A stretch of 64,000 bases of DNA from Rhodocyclaceae bacterium (lineage in GTDB: Bacteria > Pseudomonadota > Gammaproteobacteria > Burkholderiales > Rhodocyclaceae): NCBI GenBank assembly GCA_016791145.1, contig JAEUNJ010000069.1, forward strand, positions 27,022-91,021, written 5' to 3'. Shown one piece after another: positions 1-9,308 of the stretch; the first letter of the stretch is position 1, and every line of letters begins with the position of its first letter. Both the position numbers and the translations under genes were made by a program. Under the pieces are notes generated by a model. It did not search any database. It saw nothing but the letters and a program-made list of their open reading frames with translations, and had not been told where the DNA came from.

Positions 1-1100
1 AAGGCCGGGTTCACGGAGACGATCCTCGCCTCCGGGTCGGTGATCACGATGCTGTCGGTGCTGCTCTCGAACACGGTCGAGTTCAGCCGCGTGAGCCGCT
101 CGGCCTCGGCCCGTTCGACCAGGAGCTGGGACTGCCGCCGGTAGAAGCCGACGGCGAGCAGCGACACCACGGCGAGCGTCGGCACGATGACCGCCGCGAC
201 GTGGATGGCATCGGCGCGCCAGCGGGCGAGCACCGCGTCCCGGTCCAGGCGGGTGACCACCGCCACGGGGTAGAGCCGCGACATGCGGAAACTGGTGAGC
301 GCCACCCGCCCGTCCGGCCTTTCCTCCTCGGCACGGCCGAAGGCGGCCTCGCCGCCCTGCATCAGCGTCGCCAGGCGGCCGTCCGCCGCCCCCGGCCGCG
401 CATTCCGGTCCGTGGACAGCAGCAGCGAGCCGTCGTAGCGCACCACTTCGCCGGTGCCGGCCGTTGCCGCCAGGGCCCTTTCCAGGTGGTTGATGAAGTA
501 GTCGGGGTTCACGGTCGCCAGCAGCATCACCGGTCCGCCGGAACGGCGATAGGCGCGCAGCAGCGGCACGAAGCTCAGGCCGTCGGCGGCCACCGGGTCC
601 GCGGCCGTCGCAGGGCGCCCGCCGGCGAAATCCCGCCCCGCCCAGGCGGGCCCCACGCGCAGGATCTCCGCGTCGCCGCCGGCCGGCGGCAGGAAGCCGT
701 CGGTGGGCACGACCTGTCCCACGTTGGCGGGATTGGAACTGGCGACGATCCGGCCCGTGGCATCGGCCAGGGACAGGGAGCGCAGGAAGGGTGCGTGGCT
801 GAGGATCTCCGCGAACGGCCGTCCCGCGTCCCCGCCGGTTGTCGCCGGGTCCCATGGCAGGCCCGCCCCCGCGGCCAGTTCCACGGCCCGCAGGTTCTGG
901 GTCAGGTGGTCCTCCAGGCCGCGGGCGTTCGTGGCCGCGATCTCGAAGGCGGTCGCGATGGCCTCCACCCGCAGGCGCCAGACGCTGAACGCCGTCGCGG
1001 CGAGGACGCCGGCGACGGTCAGCGCCAGGGCGCCGAAGAGGATCGTGCGCAGGTGGCCCTGGCGCAGGCCGGGGACGGGGGGCAGGCGGCTATCGGGCAA
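1..1100 (-). CDS. Membrane sensor protein with periplasmic Cache-like domain and PAS domain (partial, C-terminus beyond window)
   Basis: Only the N-terminal part is present; the gene runs off the left edge. Translation gives one transmembrane helix near residues 16-38, a periplasmic region of about 250 residues resembling a dCache/PDC sensor, a second helix followed by a short coiled linker, and the start of a PAS domain (FESSTDSIVITDPEARIVSV). The output domain (histidine kinase or GGDEF/EAL) lies outside the window, so the class is unknown. I chose a TTG start at 1100 because GGAAG lies 6 bases upstream and no in-frame ATG precedes the first helix. This start overlaps the end of the upstream binding-protein gene by 11 bases, so the two are probably translated together. 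The binding protein may feed its ligand state to this sensor, which is inference. Confidence 0.8.
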   Translation of the reverse strand, partial: MPDSRLPPVPGLRQGHLRTILFGALALTVAGVLAATAFSVWRLRVEAIATAFEIAATNARGLEDHLTQNLRAVELAAGAGLPWDPATTGGDAGRPFAEILSHAPFLRSLSLADATGRIVASSNPANVGQVVPTDGFLPPAGGDAEILRVGPAWAGRDFAGGRPATAADPVAADGLSFVPLLRAYRRSGGPVMLLATVNPDYFINHLERALAATAGTGEVVRYDGSLLLSTDRNARPGAADGRLATLMQGGEAAFGRAEEERPDGRVALTSFRMSRLYPVAVVTRLDRDAVLARWRADAIHVAAVIVPTLAVVSLLAVGFYRRQSQLLVERAEAERLTRLNSTVFESSTDSIVITDPEARIVSVNPA

Positions 1101-1914
1101 CGATGGCTTCCAGCCGGTGGCGCCGCGCCGCCTCCAGCAGGCGGCCGTCGCGCTTGATGTCGCTCATGAAGCGTTCCACCCGGGCGTACCAGGTGTCGTC
1201 GCCGGGCTTCATGGCATAGGCATACGGCGTCACGTGGTAGGTGGTCGGCGGGACCACCAGGCGCGCCCAGTCGGCGCCGGCCAGGAATCGCTGGCTGTAG
1301 GGGTAGTCCGTCATGAAGACGTCCGCCCGGCCGGATTCCACCTCCTGCTCCCGGGCGAAGGGCGTGTCCAGCACCATCAGGCGCGCCGACTTGAGCTTCT
1401 CCCGCATCACCGGTTCGTGCAGGGTGCCCCTGGCGACCGCCACCACGGTATCCGGCGTGTCGATGTCGGCCCATTCGCGGATCCGCCGGTTCGACTTCGT
1501 GGTGATCGCATAGATGTCGCTGGCCAGGTGGGGGCGGGTGAAGCGCAGCCGCTCCGCCCTGGCGGGCGTGATGCCGATGGCGAACATGGCCACGTCGCAG
1601 CGGTCCTGGGTCAGGTCGTCGATCAGCTTGGCAAAGGAACTGTCGACGAAGGCGACCTCGACGCCCAGGTCGCGCCCGAGTTCCCGGGCCATGTCGATGT
1701 CGATGCCCGAGAGCTGCTGGGTGCGCGGATTGCGGTAGGTGATGCCGTGGTAGTCCGGCCAGATGCAGACCCGCAGCGCGCCGCTGGCGATGACCTGGCC
1801 CAGGCGACCCTCGGCCGGCGGGCGTCCGACCTCCCGGGCGCCGGCGCCGAAGGACGCCGCCGCGCAGGCCGCCAGCAGCGCGAGCCGGCACAGACGCAGG
1901 GCAGATGGGCGCAT
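1090..1914 (-). CDS. Periplasmic solute-binding protein, family 3 (amino-acid type)
   Basis: A 274-residue secreted protein. Residues 1-26 form a signal peptide (RLALLAACAAASFGAGA). The rest follows the SBP_bac_3 fold: an opening strand (SGALRVCIWPDYHGITY), the family-typical SGIDIDMARELG segment, and a second lobe with the RADVFMTDYPYS motif. Proteins of this family bind amino acids or small carboxylates for ABC importers, but no permease or ATPase gene lies beside it. Instead the gene overlaps a membrane sensor gene, which suggests a sensing rather than a transport role (inference). The ATG at 1914 was chosen over longer readings because it starts the signal peptide and has GGAAG a few bases upstream. 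Confidence 0.88.
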   Translation of the reverse strand: MRPSALRLCRLALLAACAAASFGAGAREVGRPPAEGRLGQVIASGALRVCIWPDYHGITYRNPRTQQLSGIDIDMARELGRDLGVEVAFVDSSFAKLIDDLTQDRCDVAMFAIGITPARAERLRFTRPHLASDIYAITTKSNRRIREWADIDTPDTVVAVARGTLHEPVMREKLKSARLMVLDTPFAREQEVESGRADVFMTDYPYSQRFLAGADWARLVVPPTTYHVTPYAYAMKPGDDTWYARVERFMSDIKRDGRLLEAARRHRLEAIVAR

Positions 1915-2162
1915 GGGTCTTCCGTTTCCGATCGCGGGCCGGGCGGTTTCCGTGAAGGCGATTCTAACCGCAGGCGGGCCGGCCGGCCCCCCTGGGAATG
2001 CGCCCGCTGCCGCCTCCGCGCGCCATGTCCGGGGCCGCCGCCGGGGAAAGGGCCGGCACCCGTGGCCTGGACGGACCGGGCGCCGTCGGCGGTCCGCGCC
2101 CGACCGGAGGCGGGGCGCCCCGGGCGGCGCGCCGGCGCCCATGCCAAGAGGATGGCCGGAAG

Positions 2163-2189
2163 AAAAAAGGGCCGGCGCATGGCCGGCCC
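2163..2189 (-). terminator. Rho-independent terminator of the EF-G paralogue
   Basis: On the minus strand an 8-bp perfect stem (GGGCCGGC/GCCGGCCC, 5-base loop, 2169-2189) is followed directly by six T residues (2168-2163). It begins 20 bases past the stop codon of the EF-G-like gene. Confidence 0.85.
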
Positions 2190-2208
2190 CGGTGTGGCGC
2201 GCCGCCGG

Positions 2209-4260
2209 CTATTCCTCTTCCTCGCGCAGCTTGTGCCCGGACATGAGCTTCTGCTGGGTCTGGGGCGGCACCTGGGCATGCCGGGAGAACTCGATGGTGT
2301 AGGCCCCCTTGCCGCCGGTCATCGATTTCAGGCGGGATGCATAATCGCCGATCTCGGCCAGGGGAACTTCCCCGGCGATCGCCACGGTGCCGTGGCCCCG
2401 GGGCGTCGTGCCGGTCACGTGGCCGCGCCTGGACGAGAGGTCGCCGGCCAGGTCGCCCATGTTCGCCTCGGGCGCGACGATCTCGATGCTGACGATGGGC
2501 TCCAGGACGATAGGGTTGGCGGCCTGGATCGCCTCGATCGTGGCCTTGCGGCCCGCCGTCACGAAGGCGACCTCCTTGCCGTCCACCGGGTGGGTCTTGC
2601 CGTCGTAGACGATGACCTTCAGGTCGCTGACCGGGTAGCCGGCGATGACGCCCTCGTCCAGCGCCTGGCGGACGCCCTTCTCGACGGCCGGCATGAAGAC
2701 TCCGGGGATCACGCCGCCCTTCACCTGGTCCACGAACTCGAAGCCGGCGCCGCGTTCCATCGGTTCGATCTTCAGGTAGACCTCGCCGAACTGGCCGGCG
2801 CCGCCGGTCTGCTTCTTGTGCCGGCAATGGCCCTCGGCATTCTTCGTGATCGTCTCCCGGTAGGGGATGCGCGGCGGCTTGGTGTCCAGCTCCAGCTTGT
2901 ACTGGTTGGCCAGCTTTTCCAGCTTGTAGCGCAGGTGCATCTCGCCCAGGCCGCGGATCACGGTCTCGTGGGTGGTCGGGTGCCGCTCCACCTGGAAGCA
3001 GGGATCCTCCAGTTCCAGCTTGTGCAGCACCTCGAAGAGCCGCTGCTCGTCCCCCTTCTTCTTCGTCTCCACCGCCAGGCCCTGCATGGGGTGCGGGAAT
3101 TCGAGCGGCTTCAGGTGGATGTGGTCCTCGTCGTGGGAGTCGTGCAGCACGGCGTCGAACTCCACCTCCTCCACCTTGGCCACGGCGCCCAGTTCCCCGG
3201 GCACCAGCTCGTCCACCTCCACGTAGTCCTTGCCCTGCAGCTTGTACAGGTGCCCCACCTTGAACGGCCGCTTGCCGTCGCCCACGAAGAGCTGGGAATC
3301 CTTGCGGATCGTGCCCTGATGCACGCGGAATATTCCGACCTTGCCCATGTAGGGATCGGGCACCATCTTGAAGACGTGGGCCAGCACGTGCTTGGACGGA
3401 TCGGGCTCGCGGTGGAACTCCTCCGTGTCGCCGCCGGGCTCGCCCTTGTGGAACGGCGGCGGGTTGCCCTCGGCCGGGTTGGGCGCCAGGGTTTCCAGCA
3501 CGTGGAGCAGTTCCGGGATGCCGGCGCCGGTGCGCGCCGAGACGAAGAGGATGGGGATCAGGTGGCCGGCCCGCAGCGCCTTCTCGAAGGGCGCGTGCAG
3601 GGCGGTGGCGCTCGGATCCTTGCCGTCCTCCAGGTACTGGGCCAGCAGGTCCTCGTCCTCCTCGATGATCTGGTCGATGAGTGCCCGGTGGGCCGCGCCG
3701 ACGGAATCGAAGTCGGAATCGCCGGAATCGTGCTCCAGCACCTCGACCACGTCGTGGCGGTCGTGGGCCGGCAGGTCGAGGATCAGGCATTCCTTGCCGA
3801 AGCGCTCGCGGATGTCGGCCACCAGGCCCGGCAGGTCCACGTTGTCCGCGTCGATCTTGTTGACGACGATCATCCGGCACAGGCCCCGGTTGCCGGCAAA
3901 GCGCATCATCCGCTCGGTGGAGAGCTCGATGCCGGTCTGGGCGTTGATGACCACCAGCGCGGTATCCACGCCGGCCAGGGCGGCGATGGCCTGGCCCGAG
4001 AAGTCGGGGTAGCCCGGGGTGTCGATCAGGTGGACCTCGGTGCCGTGCCAGTCGAAATGGCAGAGGGCCGCATTGAGGGAATGGCCCGCCGTCTTTTCCT
4101 GCGGGTCGAAGTCGCAGACGGTGCTGCCCTTCTCGACGCTGCCCTTGGCCTGGATGGCGCCGGCGGCGGCGAGCAGGGTCTCGGCGAGGGTGGTCTTGCC
4201 GGCCCCCCCGTGGCCGACCAGGGCAACCGTGCGGATGGCTTCTGCGGAATAGCGCGACAT
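2209..4260 (-). CDS. Elongation factor G-like translational GTPase (EF-G paralogue)
   Basis: A 683-residue translation factor of the EF-G family. The G domain shows the P-loop GHGGAGKT (residues 16-23), DTPGYPDF (G3) and NKID (G4). Domains II to V follow, with typical segments (LHKLELEDPCFQVERHPTTHE in domain III, GEVYLKIEP in domain IV, and a C-terminal domain V). Length is near that of EF-G (about 700). The C-terminus (SGHKLREEEE) and the divergent central region match the second, EF-G-like branch found in many bacteria rather than the housekeeping fusA next to tuf and rpsL. No ribosomal genes are nearby, which agrees. The ATG at 4260 is favoured over a start at 4299 because AGGGGAG lies 9 bases upstream and a -10-like TAGAAT sits exactly at 4303-4298. 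Its precise cellular role is not known from the sequence. Confidence 0.93.
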   Translation of the reverse strand: MSRYSAEAIRTVALVGHGGAGKTTLAETLLAAAGAIQAKGSVEKGSTVCDFDPQEKTAGHSLNAALCHFDWHGTEVHLIDTPGYPDFSGQAIAALAGVDTALVVINAQTGIELSTERMMRFAGNRGLCRMIVVNKIDADNVDLPGLVADIRERFGKECLILDLPAHDRHDVVEVLEHDSGDSDFDSVGAAHRALIDQIIEEDEDLLAQYLEDGKDPSATALHAPFEKALRAGHLIPILFVSARTGAGIPELLHVLETLAPNPAEGNPPPFHKGEPGGDTEEFHREPDPSKHVLAHVFKMVPDPYMGKVGIFRVHQGTIRKDSQLFVGDGKRPFKVGHLYKLQGKDYVEVDELVPGELGAVAKVEEVEFDAVLHDSHDEDHIHLKPLEFPHPMQGLAVETKKKGDEQRLFEVLHKLELEDPCFQVERHPTTHETVIRGLGEMHLRYKLEKLANQYKLELDTKPPRIPYRETITKNAEGHCRHKKQTGGAGQFGEVYLKIEPMERGAGFEFVDQVKGGVIPGVFMPAVEKGVRQALDEGVIAGYPVSDLKVIVYDGKTHPVDGKEVAFVTAGRKATIEAIQAANPIVLEPIVSIEIVAPEANMGDLAGDLSSRRGHVTGTTPRGHGTVAIAGEVPLAEIGDYASRLKSMTGGKGAYTIEFSRHAQVPPQTQQKLMSGHKLREEEE

Positions 4261-4297
4261 GATGCGGAACTCCCCTTTCTTGTTGGCGTCGCGGGGC

Positions 4298-4303
4298 ATT
4301 CTA
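4298..4303 (-). promoter_or_regulatory. Possible -10 element of the EF-G paralogue
   Basis: TAGAAT on the minus strand lies 38 bases before the ATG at 4260. No good -35 box is visible, so this is a weak call. It helps only in arguing against the longer reading of the gene that starts at 4299. Confidence 0.3.
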
Positions 4304-4539
4304 GCCCCTCCGGAGGCCTGCCGGCGTCCGGACCCGGCGGCCGCGCAGATGGGCGGAACAACGCGGCGCAGGCCCCGCCACCGGTCCCCGATCGACCGGG
4401 CGCAAGGCTTGCCGGCCTACTCTGGGGAATGCATGATGCCTTCCGGCGAAACCCGCTTGGGCGCTCGGCCGGAGATGGAACCGGCGGGACGACCGGCGGT
4501 CGGAAGCCATGCAGCCTTGCCCGTACAACGGAGACCGAG

Positions 4540-5073
4540 ATGAAGACGCGATTCGCCGCCCTGTGTTCCATACTCAGTATCGTCGCAGCTCCAGCCCTCG
4601 CCGACCTGAAGCCGGGCGACAAGGCGCCCGACTTCACGACCCGGGCTTCGCTGAACGGAAAGGAATTCACCTACCGGCTGGCCGATGCGCTGCGCCAGGG
4701 GCCGGTGGTCGTCTATTTCTACCCCCAGGCCTTCACCAAGGGATGCACGGTGGAGGCCCACCTGTTCGCCGAGGCCATCGACCGCTTCAAGGCCCTGGGG
4801 GCGACGGTGATCGGCGTCTCCAACGACCCCATCGACGTGCTGAACCGCTTCTCGGCCAGCGAGTGCGCCGGGCGCTTCCCGGTGGCTTCCGACGCGGACC
4901 GGCGGATCATGAAGGGCTACGACGCCGTCCTGTTCGCCGGCTGGGCCGACCGGGTCTCCTACGTGGTCGCGCCGGACGGGACCGTCATCTACGCCTATTC
5001 CGCCATGAGTCCGGACAGGCACGTGGAGAACACCCTGTCCGCCCTGCGCGAGTGGCGGGCGAGGCAGCCATGA
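4540..5073 (+). CDS. Secreted peroxiredoxin (AhpC/TSA, BCP-like)
   Basis: A 177-residue thiol peroxidase that reduces hydrogen or organic peroxides. Residues 1-21 form a signal peptide (ALCSILSIVAAPALA) ending before DLKPGDKAPDF, so the enzyme is probably periplasmic, which is less common than cytoplasmic BCP. The peroxidatic motif is FYPQAFTKGCTVEA with Cys69, preceded by the Pro and Thr that shape the active site. A second cysteine occurs in the SASECAGRFPVASD segment and could be the resolving residue (inference). Start ATG at 4540 has GGAG upstream. It is transcribed away from the EF-G gene and ends facing the HDOD gene, so it is probably a single-gene unit. Confidence 0.9.
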   Translation: MKTRFAALCSILSIVAAPALADLKPGDKAPDFTTRASLNGKEFTYRLADALRQGPVVVYFYPQAFTKGCTVEAHLFAEAIDRFKALGATVIGVSNDPIDVLNRFSASECAGRFPVASDADRRIMKGYDAVLFAGWADRVSYVVAPDGTVIYAYSAMSPDRHVENTLSALREWRARQP

Positions 5074-5250
5074 CCGGGAAGCCGCGGCCGGGTCGCGGGG
5101 ACGGCGGGGTCATCGGAAGGATCGGTGCCGCCCGCGGCCGACGTGCCCGCCCGATGGCGGGCCGACGCGACGCCCGGGGCGCCTGACGCGCCGGATTCCT
5201 CCGCCCCTCCGCGGCGGGGTTCCGCGCCGCCAAGGGCGGGCCTTGCCGGT

Positions 5251-7212
5251 TCAGGCCGTGCCACCCATCATCAGCCTGCCGGCGGAATGCAGGCAGGTGC
5301 GGTCGCGGCCGCCCCGCTTGGCGGCGTACAGGGCCCGGTCGGCGGCGGCCACCAGGCTGTCGGCATCCGCCATCGCCGATTCCTTGCCCGCCACGCCGAT
5401 GCTGACGCTCGCCCGCAGGGTCAGCTCGCCGGCCGGGATGGCCGTGCCGCGGATCCGCTGGCGCAGGCGTTCGGCGGCCTGGGCGGCCGACTTGAGGTCG
5501 GCGTTCTGGCAGATCACCAGGAATTCCTCGCCGCCCACCCGGCTCACGTGGTCGTCGCGGCGGGCCGAGGCGCGGATCAGCTGGCCCACCTCGGCCAGCA
5601 CCCGGTCTCCGACCGCATGCCCGTGGGTGTCGTTCACGTCCTTGAAGCGGTCGATGTCCACCATCATCACCGCGAGGCCCTGGCCGGAGCGGTTCGCGGC
5701 GCTCCAGGCCCGGGCCAGCGTGTCCATGCCGGCGCGCCGGTTGGGCAGGCCGGTGAGCAGGTCGGTCAGCGCGGAATGCTCCAGCCGGCGATTGCTGACC
5801 GCCAGTTCCGCCGCCAGTTGCTTCAGTTGCGACCGGTCCCGTTCCCAGGCCTCGAGGAGCTGGACGTAGTGCAGCGCGGCCCGCATGCGGGCGCTCATGG
5901 CGCGCAGGTTCACCGGCTTGGTCACGTAGTCGTCCACGCCGGCCTCGAAGGCGCGGACGATGTCGCTCTCGTCCTCCACGGCGGTCAGCATGATCACGTA
6001 CATGGACCGGCCCCATTCGGTCGCCCGCAGGGCGCGGCAGAATTCGATGCCGTCCATCACCGGCATCAGCCAGTCGGTGACGACCACCTGCGGCATCACC
6101 TCCAGGGCACGCGCCAGGCCTTCCTTGCCGTCGGCCGCCGTATGGACCTCCCGGCCGGTGATGCCCGCCAGCACCGCCTTCATCTGGATGCGCGTGGTCG
6201 GCTCGTCCTCCACGAGCAGCACGCTCAGCGGCGGGCAGGGCGCCTGTCCCTCCTCGGCCTTCGGGGCGGGCGCGTCCACCATCGCCGCGAAGGGCGGCAG
6301 GGGTACCGAGGCCACCTTCAGCAGCTCGCCCCATTCGCGCCACTGGCCGATGATCCTGTCCGTGAGTTCGTTGAGTTCCCGGTCGGCGAGCCCGAGCCGG
6401 CCGCCCAGGCGGATCAGCTCGGAGACGATGCCGCCCCGGTCCGCCTCGGCCGCCACCCCCAGGTCCGCAATCCGTTTGGCATGGTAGAGCAGGTGGGTGA
6501 GCTGGTGGGGGCGCGATCCCTCGGCGAAACCGGCCGCATCCGGCGCCTCGTGGTGGAAGACCGGCTCGGCGAGGGCCTTCGGGATGCCCGAATCGGCCAG
6601 GATGGCGGCCGTCACGTCGTTGTGGTCGATCTCCAGGAGCTCCCGCTCCCGGGCCGCCAGATCGTCCTCCGGGGCGCCCGATTCCAGGATGTTCGCGTAC
6701 TCCGCGGGGTATATCGTCGCCAGCGCCAGGCAGCCGATCCGGGCCAAGAGGCCGCAGGCGAACATCTCGTCGGCCGGCGCGACGCGGGTCAGCGCGGCCA
6801 GTTCCTGCATGGCCGCGCCCATCAGCAGCGAATGGGACCAGAAGCGGCCGTAGTCGAAGGCCCGGCAGGGGCCCGTGGCGTACTGGTCCACCAGGGAGAA
6901 GCCCAAGGCCGCCTGGCGCACCGCCTTGAGGCCGATGCGCGCGACGGCCTCGGCCACGGACGCCGCCGGTCGGGCATGCGGGCGCGCCGCCGAATTCGCC
7001 AGGCGAAGCAGGCGGCTCGCCAGGGCGGGGTCCGTCTGGGCGATGCGGGCGATGTCGTCGATGCCCGCGTCGTCGCGCCGGCAGACCTCGATGATCGCCA
7101 GGGCAACGCCCTTCGGGCTCGGCAGCCGGTGGGCCTGCCGCAACTGATCCAGCTTCCTCCCCTGTCCCGGGGGCTCCAGGCGGCCCGGCGCTGCCTCGGG
7201 TGCATCGCTCAT
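5251..7212 (-). CDS. HDOD-REC-GGDEF protein (response regulator, diguanylate cyclase)
   Basis: A 653-residue cytoplasmic signalling protein. An HDOD domain occupies about residues 15-230. A receiver domain starts near 327 (SVLLVEDEP) and has its phospho-acceptor in VVVTDWLMPVMDG. A C-terminal GGDEF domain (about 490-645) carries GGEEF near residue 560, an active form of the signature, so it should make c-di-GMP. It is the last gene of a three-gene minus-strand operon; its ATG at 7212 overlaps the stop of the GGDEF-EAL gene (ATGA) and has GGGAGG upstream. The kinase two genes upstream is the obvious phosphate source (inference). HDOD domains have no known catalytic activity and usually act in signalling. 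Confidence 0.92.
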   Translation of the reverse strand: MSDAPEAAPGRLEPPGQGRKLDQLRQAHRLPSPKGVALAIIEVCRRDDAGIDDIARIAQTDPALASRLLRLANSAARPHARPAASVAEAVARIGLKAVRQAALGFSLVDQYATGPCRAFDYGRFWSHSLLMGAAMQELAALTRVAPADEMFACGLLARIGCLALATIYPAEYANILESGAPEDDLAARERELLEIDHNDVTAAILADSGIPKALAEPVFHHEAPDAAGFAEGSRPHQLTHLLYHAKRIADLGVAAEADRGGIVSELIRLGGRLGLADRELNELTDRIIGQWREWGELLKVASVPLPPFAAMVDAPAPKAEEGQAPCPPLSVLLVEDEPTTRIQMKAVLAGITGREVHTAADGKEGLARALEVMPQVVVTDWLMPVMDGIEFCRALRATEWGRSMYVIMLTAVEDESDIVRAFEAGVDDYVTKPVNLRAMSARMRAALHYVQLLEAWERDRSQLKQLAAELAVSNRRLEHSALTDLLTGLPNRRAGMDTLARAWSAANRSGQGLAVMMVDIDRFKDVNDTHGHAVGDRVLAEVGQLIRASARRDDHVSRVGGEEFLVICQNADLKSAAQAAERLRQRIRGTAIPAGELTLRASVSIGVAGKESAMADADSLVAAADRALYAAKRGGRDRTCLHSAGRLMMGGTA

Positions 7213-9308
7213 GAAAGATCCTCCCGCCGCCATTGTCGCGTCAACGCGGCGGGAAGGTGTTCGGCGGGCATGGGCTTGTCGATGAAGTAACCCTGCAGGG
7301 TCTCGCAGTCCAGGGCTCCGAGCACGCGCGCGTGGTCCGCCGTCTCGACGCCCTCGGCGGTCACGGTGAATCCCAGGTTCTTCGCCAGCGAGACGATGGC
7401 GCGGACGATGGCGAGGCTTTCCCGGTCGTCCGGCAGCCCGCGCACGAAGCTCTGGTCCACCTTCAGGTTGTTCAGGGGCAGGCGCTTCAGGTAGCTCAGG
7501 GACGAGTAGCCGGTGCCGAAATCGTCGAGGGACAGCTGCAGCCCGACGGCGCGCAGGGCATTGAGGATCGCCAGGGTGGCGGCGGAATCCTCCATCAGCG
7601 CGCCCTCGGTGACCTCCAGTTCCAGGCACTCGGCGGGCAGCCCGGTGTCGGCGAGCACCTCCCGGATGCGGTCCGGGAGGCCGGGATCGCGGAACTGCAC
7701 CGCGGAGAGGTTCACCGCCACCCGCAGCGGCGTGCCCGCGGCCCGCCAGCGGGCGGCCTCGGCGCAGGCCGTGCGCAGGACCCAATCCCCGATGGGCCCG
7801 ATCAGGCCGTTCTCCTCGGCGACCGGGATGAACTGGCCCGGCGGCACCAGTCCCTGGTCCGGGTGGCGCCAGCGGATCAGGGCCTCCACGGAACGTATGC
7901 TGCCGCTCGCCAGGTCCAGCTGGGGCTGATAGACGAGGAAGAACTCGCTCCGCTCCAGGGCCAGCCGCAGGTTGCTCTCCAGGGTCAGGCGGCGCATCGC
8001 CTCCTCGGTCAGGGAGGCGCTGTAGAACTGGCAGTTGTCCCGGCCCCGGTCCTTGGCGTGGTACATGGCCGTGTCGGCATGCTTGATCAGGGTGGCCGCG
8101 TCCTCGCCGTCGTCCGGGTACACGGCCATGCCGATGCTGGTCGTGACCACCAGTTCGCGGCCCTCCAGCGGGAAGGGGCGGCGCATCGCCTCCCGGATCC
8201 GGTGGGCGACGCCCAGGGCGTCCTCCGCGCTGCGCAGCTGCGGGATCAGCACCGTGAATTCGTCTCCGCCCAGCCGGGCCAGGCCGTAATCCTCCTGGCC
8301 GATCTCCGACCGGGCGACCAGATCGGCCGGCCGCACGCTCAGGCGCAGGCGGTCCGCCGTCCAGCGCAGCAGCAGGTCGCCGGCCCCATGGCCCAGCGTG
8401 TCGTTCACGGTCTTGAAACCGTCCAGGTCCAGGAAGAGGACGGCCAGCTTCTCGTTGAGCCGGCGGGCGCGCCGGGTTTCCCGTTCGAGCCTTTCCGCGA
8501 AGGACTGGCGGTTGGGGAGGCCGGTGAGGGTGTCGAAATAGGCCAGCCGATACACCCGGCGTTCCGCTTCCTTGCGTTTGGTGATGTCGCGCAGGAGGCA
8601 GAGGGCCTCCCGGTCACCGATGCCGGCCAGCCGGGCCTCGTAGTGGCGCTCCTGGCCGTCCGGTCCCGCCAGATCGTAGGTCACCGACACGGGAGCGCCC
8701 GCCGCGCAGGCCTGGCCCACGGCCGCCAGCAGCCGGTCCGCCACGGCCTGCGGCAGGCTCTCGCCGAGCAGGTTCCCGGGAACGGGCAGGAAGGCGCGGC
8801 GGTCCTGGTCGCCCGCCGCAAGGCGTGCATCGAGGACCCGTCCGTCCGGCGCCAGGCGCAGCAGGGAATCGGGTATGGCATCGAGGATCGCCATGTGCCG
8901 CCGGTTGGCCGCGTGCAGGTCCTGGAGCACCTGGCAGCCGCGGAACAGGTAGCGCACCCGGTGGCCGATCAGGGCCCAGTTGATGGGCTTGGCGATGAAG
9001 TCCGTCGCCCCCGCCTCGAAGGCCCGCTCGATGGACGCCATGTCGTCCATGCCGGTGACCATGACGATGGGAAGCTCGTCGCCGGCCTCGAAGCGCAGGC
9101 GGTCGCAGACCTGGTAGCCGTTCAGCCCCGGCATCTCCACGTCCAGCATCACCATGTCCGCGGGCTCGGCCCGGAACGACCGGAGGGCTTCCTCGCCGTC
9201 GGCGGCGAGGGCCACCTCGTAGCCGGCCTTCTCCAGGGCGGCCTTGAGGAGCAGGCGGGCCGTGGCCTCGTCGTCGGCCACGAGGATGCGCGACTGGCGG
9301 CGGCTCAA
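7209..9308 (-). CDS. REC-PAS-GGDEF-EAL dual c-di-GMP protein
   Basis: A 699-residue protein: a receiver (RILVADDE, acceptor Asp in [13 protein letters not shown]), a PAS-like segment ([19 protein letters not shown]), a GGDEF domain with intact LGGDEF, and an EAL domain with intact [16 protein letters not shown] and VTAEGVE motifs. Both c-di-GMP synthesis and hydrolysis are therefore possible. Such composites often have one dominant activity, which cannot be told from sequence. I chose the TTG at 9308, whose TTGA overlaps the stop of the hybrid kinase and which has GGGGGCGG upstream. A start at 9344 in the same frame would only add a poorly conserved leader inside the kinase gene. It is the middle gene of the operon. 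Confidence 0.92.
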   Translation of the reverse strand: MSRRQSRILVADDEATARLLLKAALEKAGYEVALAADGEEALRSFRAEPADMVMLDVEMPGLNGYQVCDRLRFEAGDELPIVMVTGMDDMASIERAFEAGATDFIAKPINWALIGHRVRYLFRGCQVLQDLHAANRRHMAILDAIPDSLLRLAPDGRVLDARLAAGDQDRRAFLPVPGNLLGESLPQAVADRLLAAVGQACAAGAPVSVTYDLAGPDGQERHYEARLAGIGDREALCLLRDITKRKEAERRVYRLAYFDTLTGLPNRQSFAERLERETRRARRLNEKLAVLFLDLDGFKTVNDTLGHGAGDLLLRWTADRLRLSVRPADLVARSEIGQEDYGLARLGGDEFTVLIPQLRSAEDALGVAHRIREAMRRPFPLEGRELVVTTSIGMAVYPDDGEDAATLIKHADTAMYHAKDRGRDNCQFYSASLTEEAMRRLTLESNLRLALERSEFFLVYQPQLDLASGSIRSVEALIRWRHPDQGLVPPGQFIPVAEENGLIGPIGDWVLRTACAEAARWRAAGTPLRVAVNLSAVQFRDPGLPDRIREVLADTGLPAECLELEVTEGALMEDSAATLAILNALRAVGLQLSLDDFGTGYSSLSYLKRLPLNNLKVDQSFVRGLPDDRESLAIVRAIVSLAKNLGFTVTAEGVETADHARVLGALDCETLQGYFIDKPMPAEHLPAALTRQWRREDLS

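Noticed and set aside
703..4539. Very long plus-strand open frame running into the peroxiredoxin
   Set aside because: It is antisense to the binding-protein and EF-G genes. Only its last 177 codons (from 4540) show a signal peptide and family motifs. Stop codons are rare in all frames at this G+C content.
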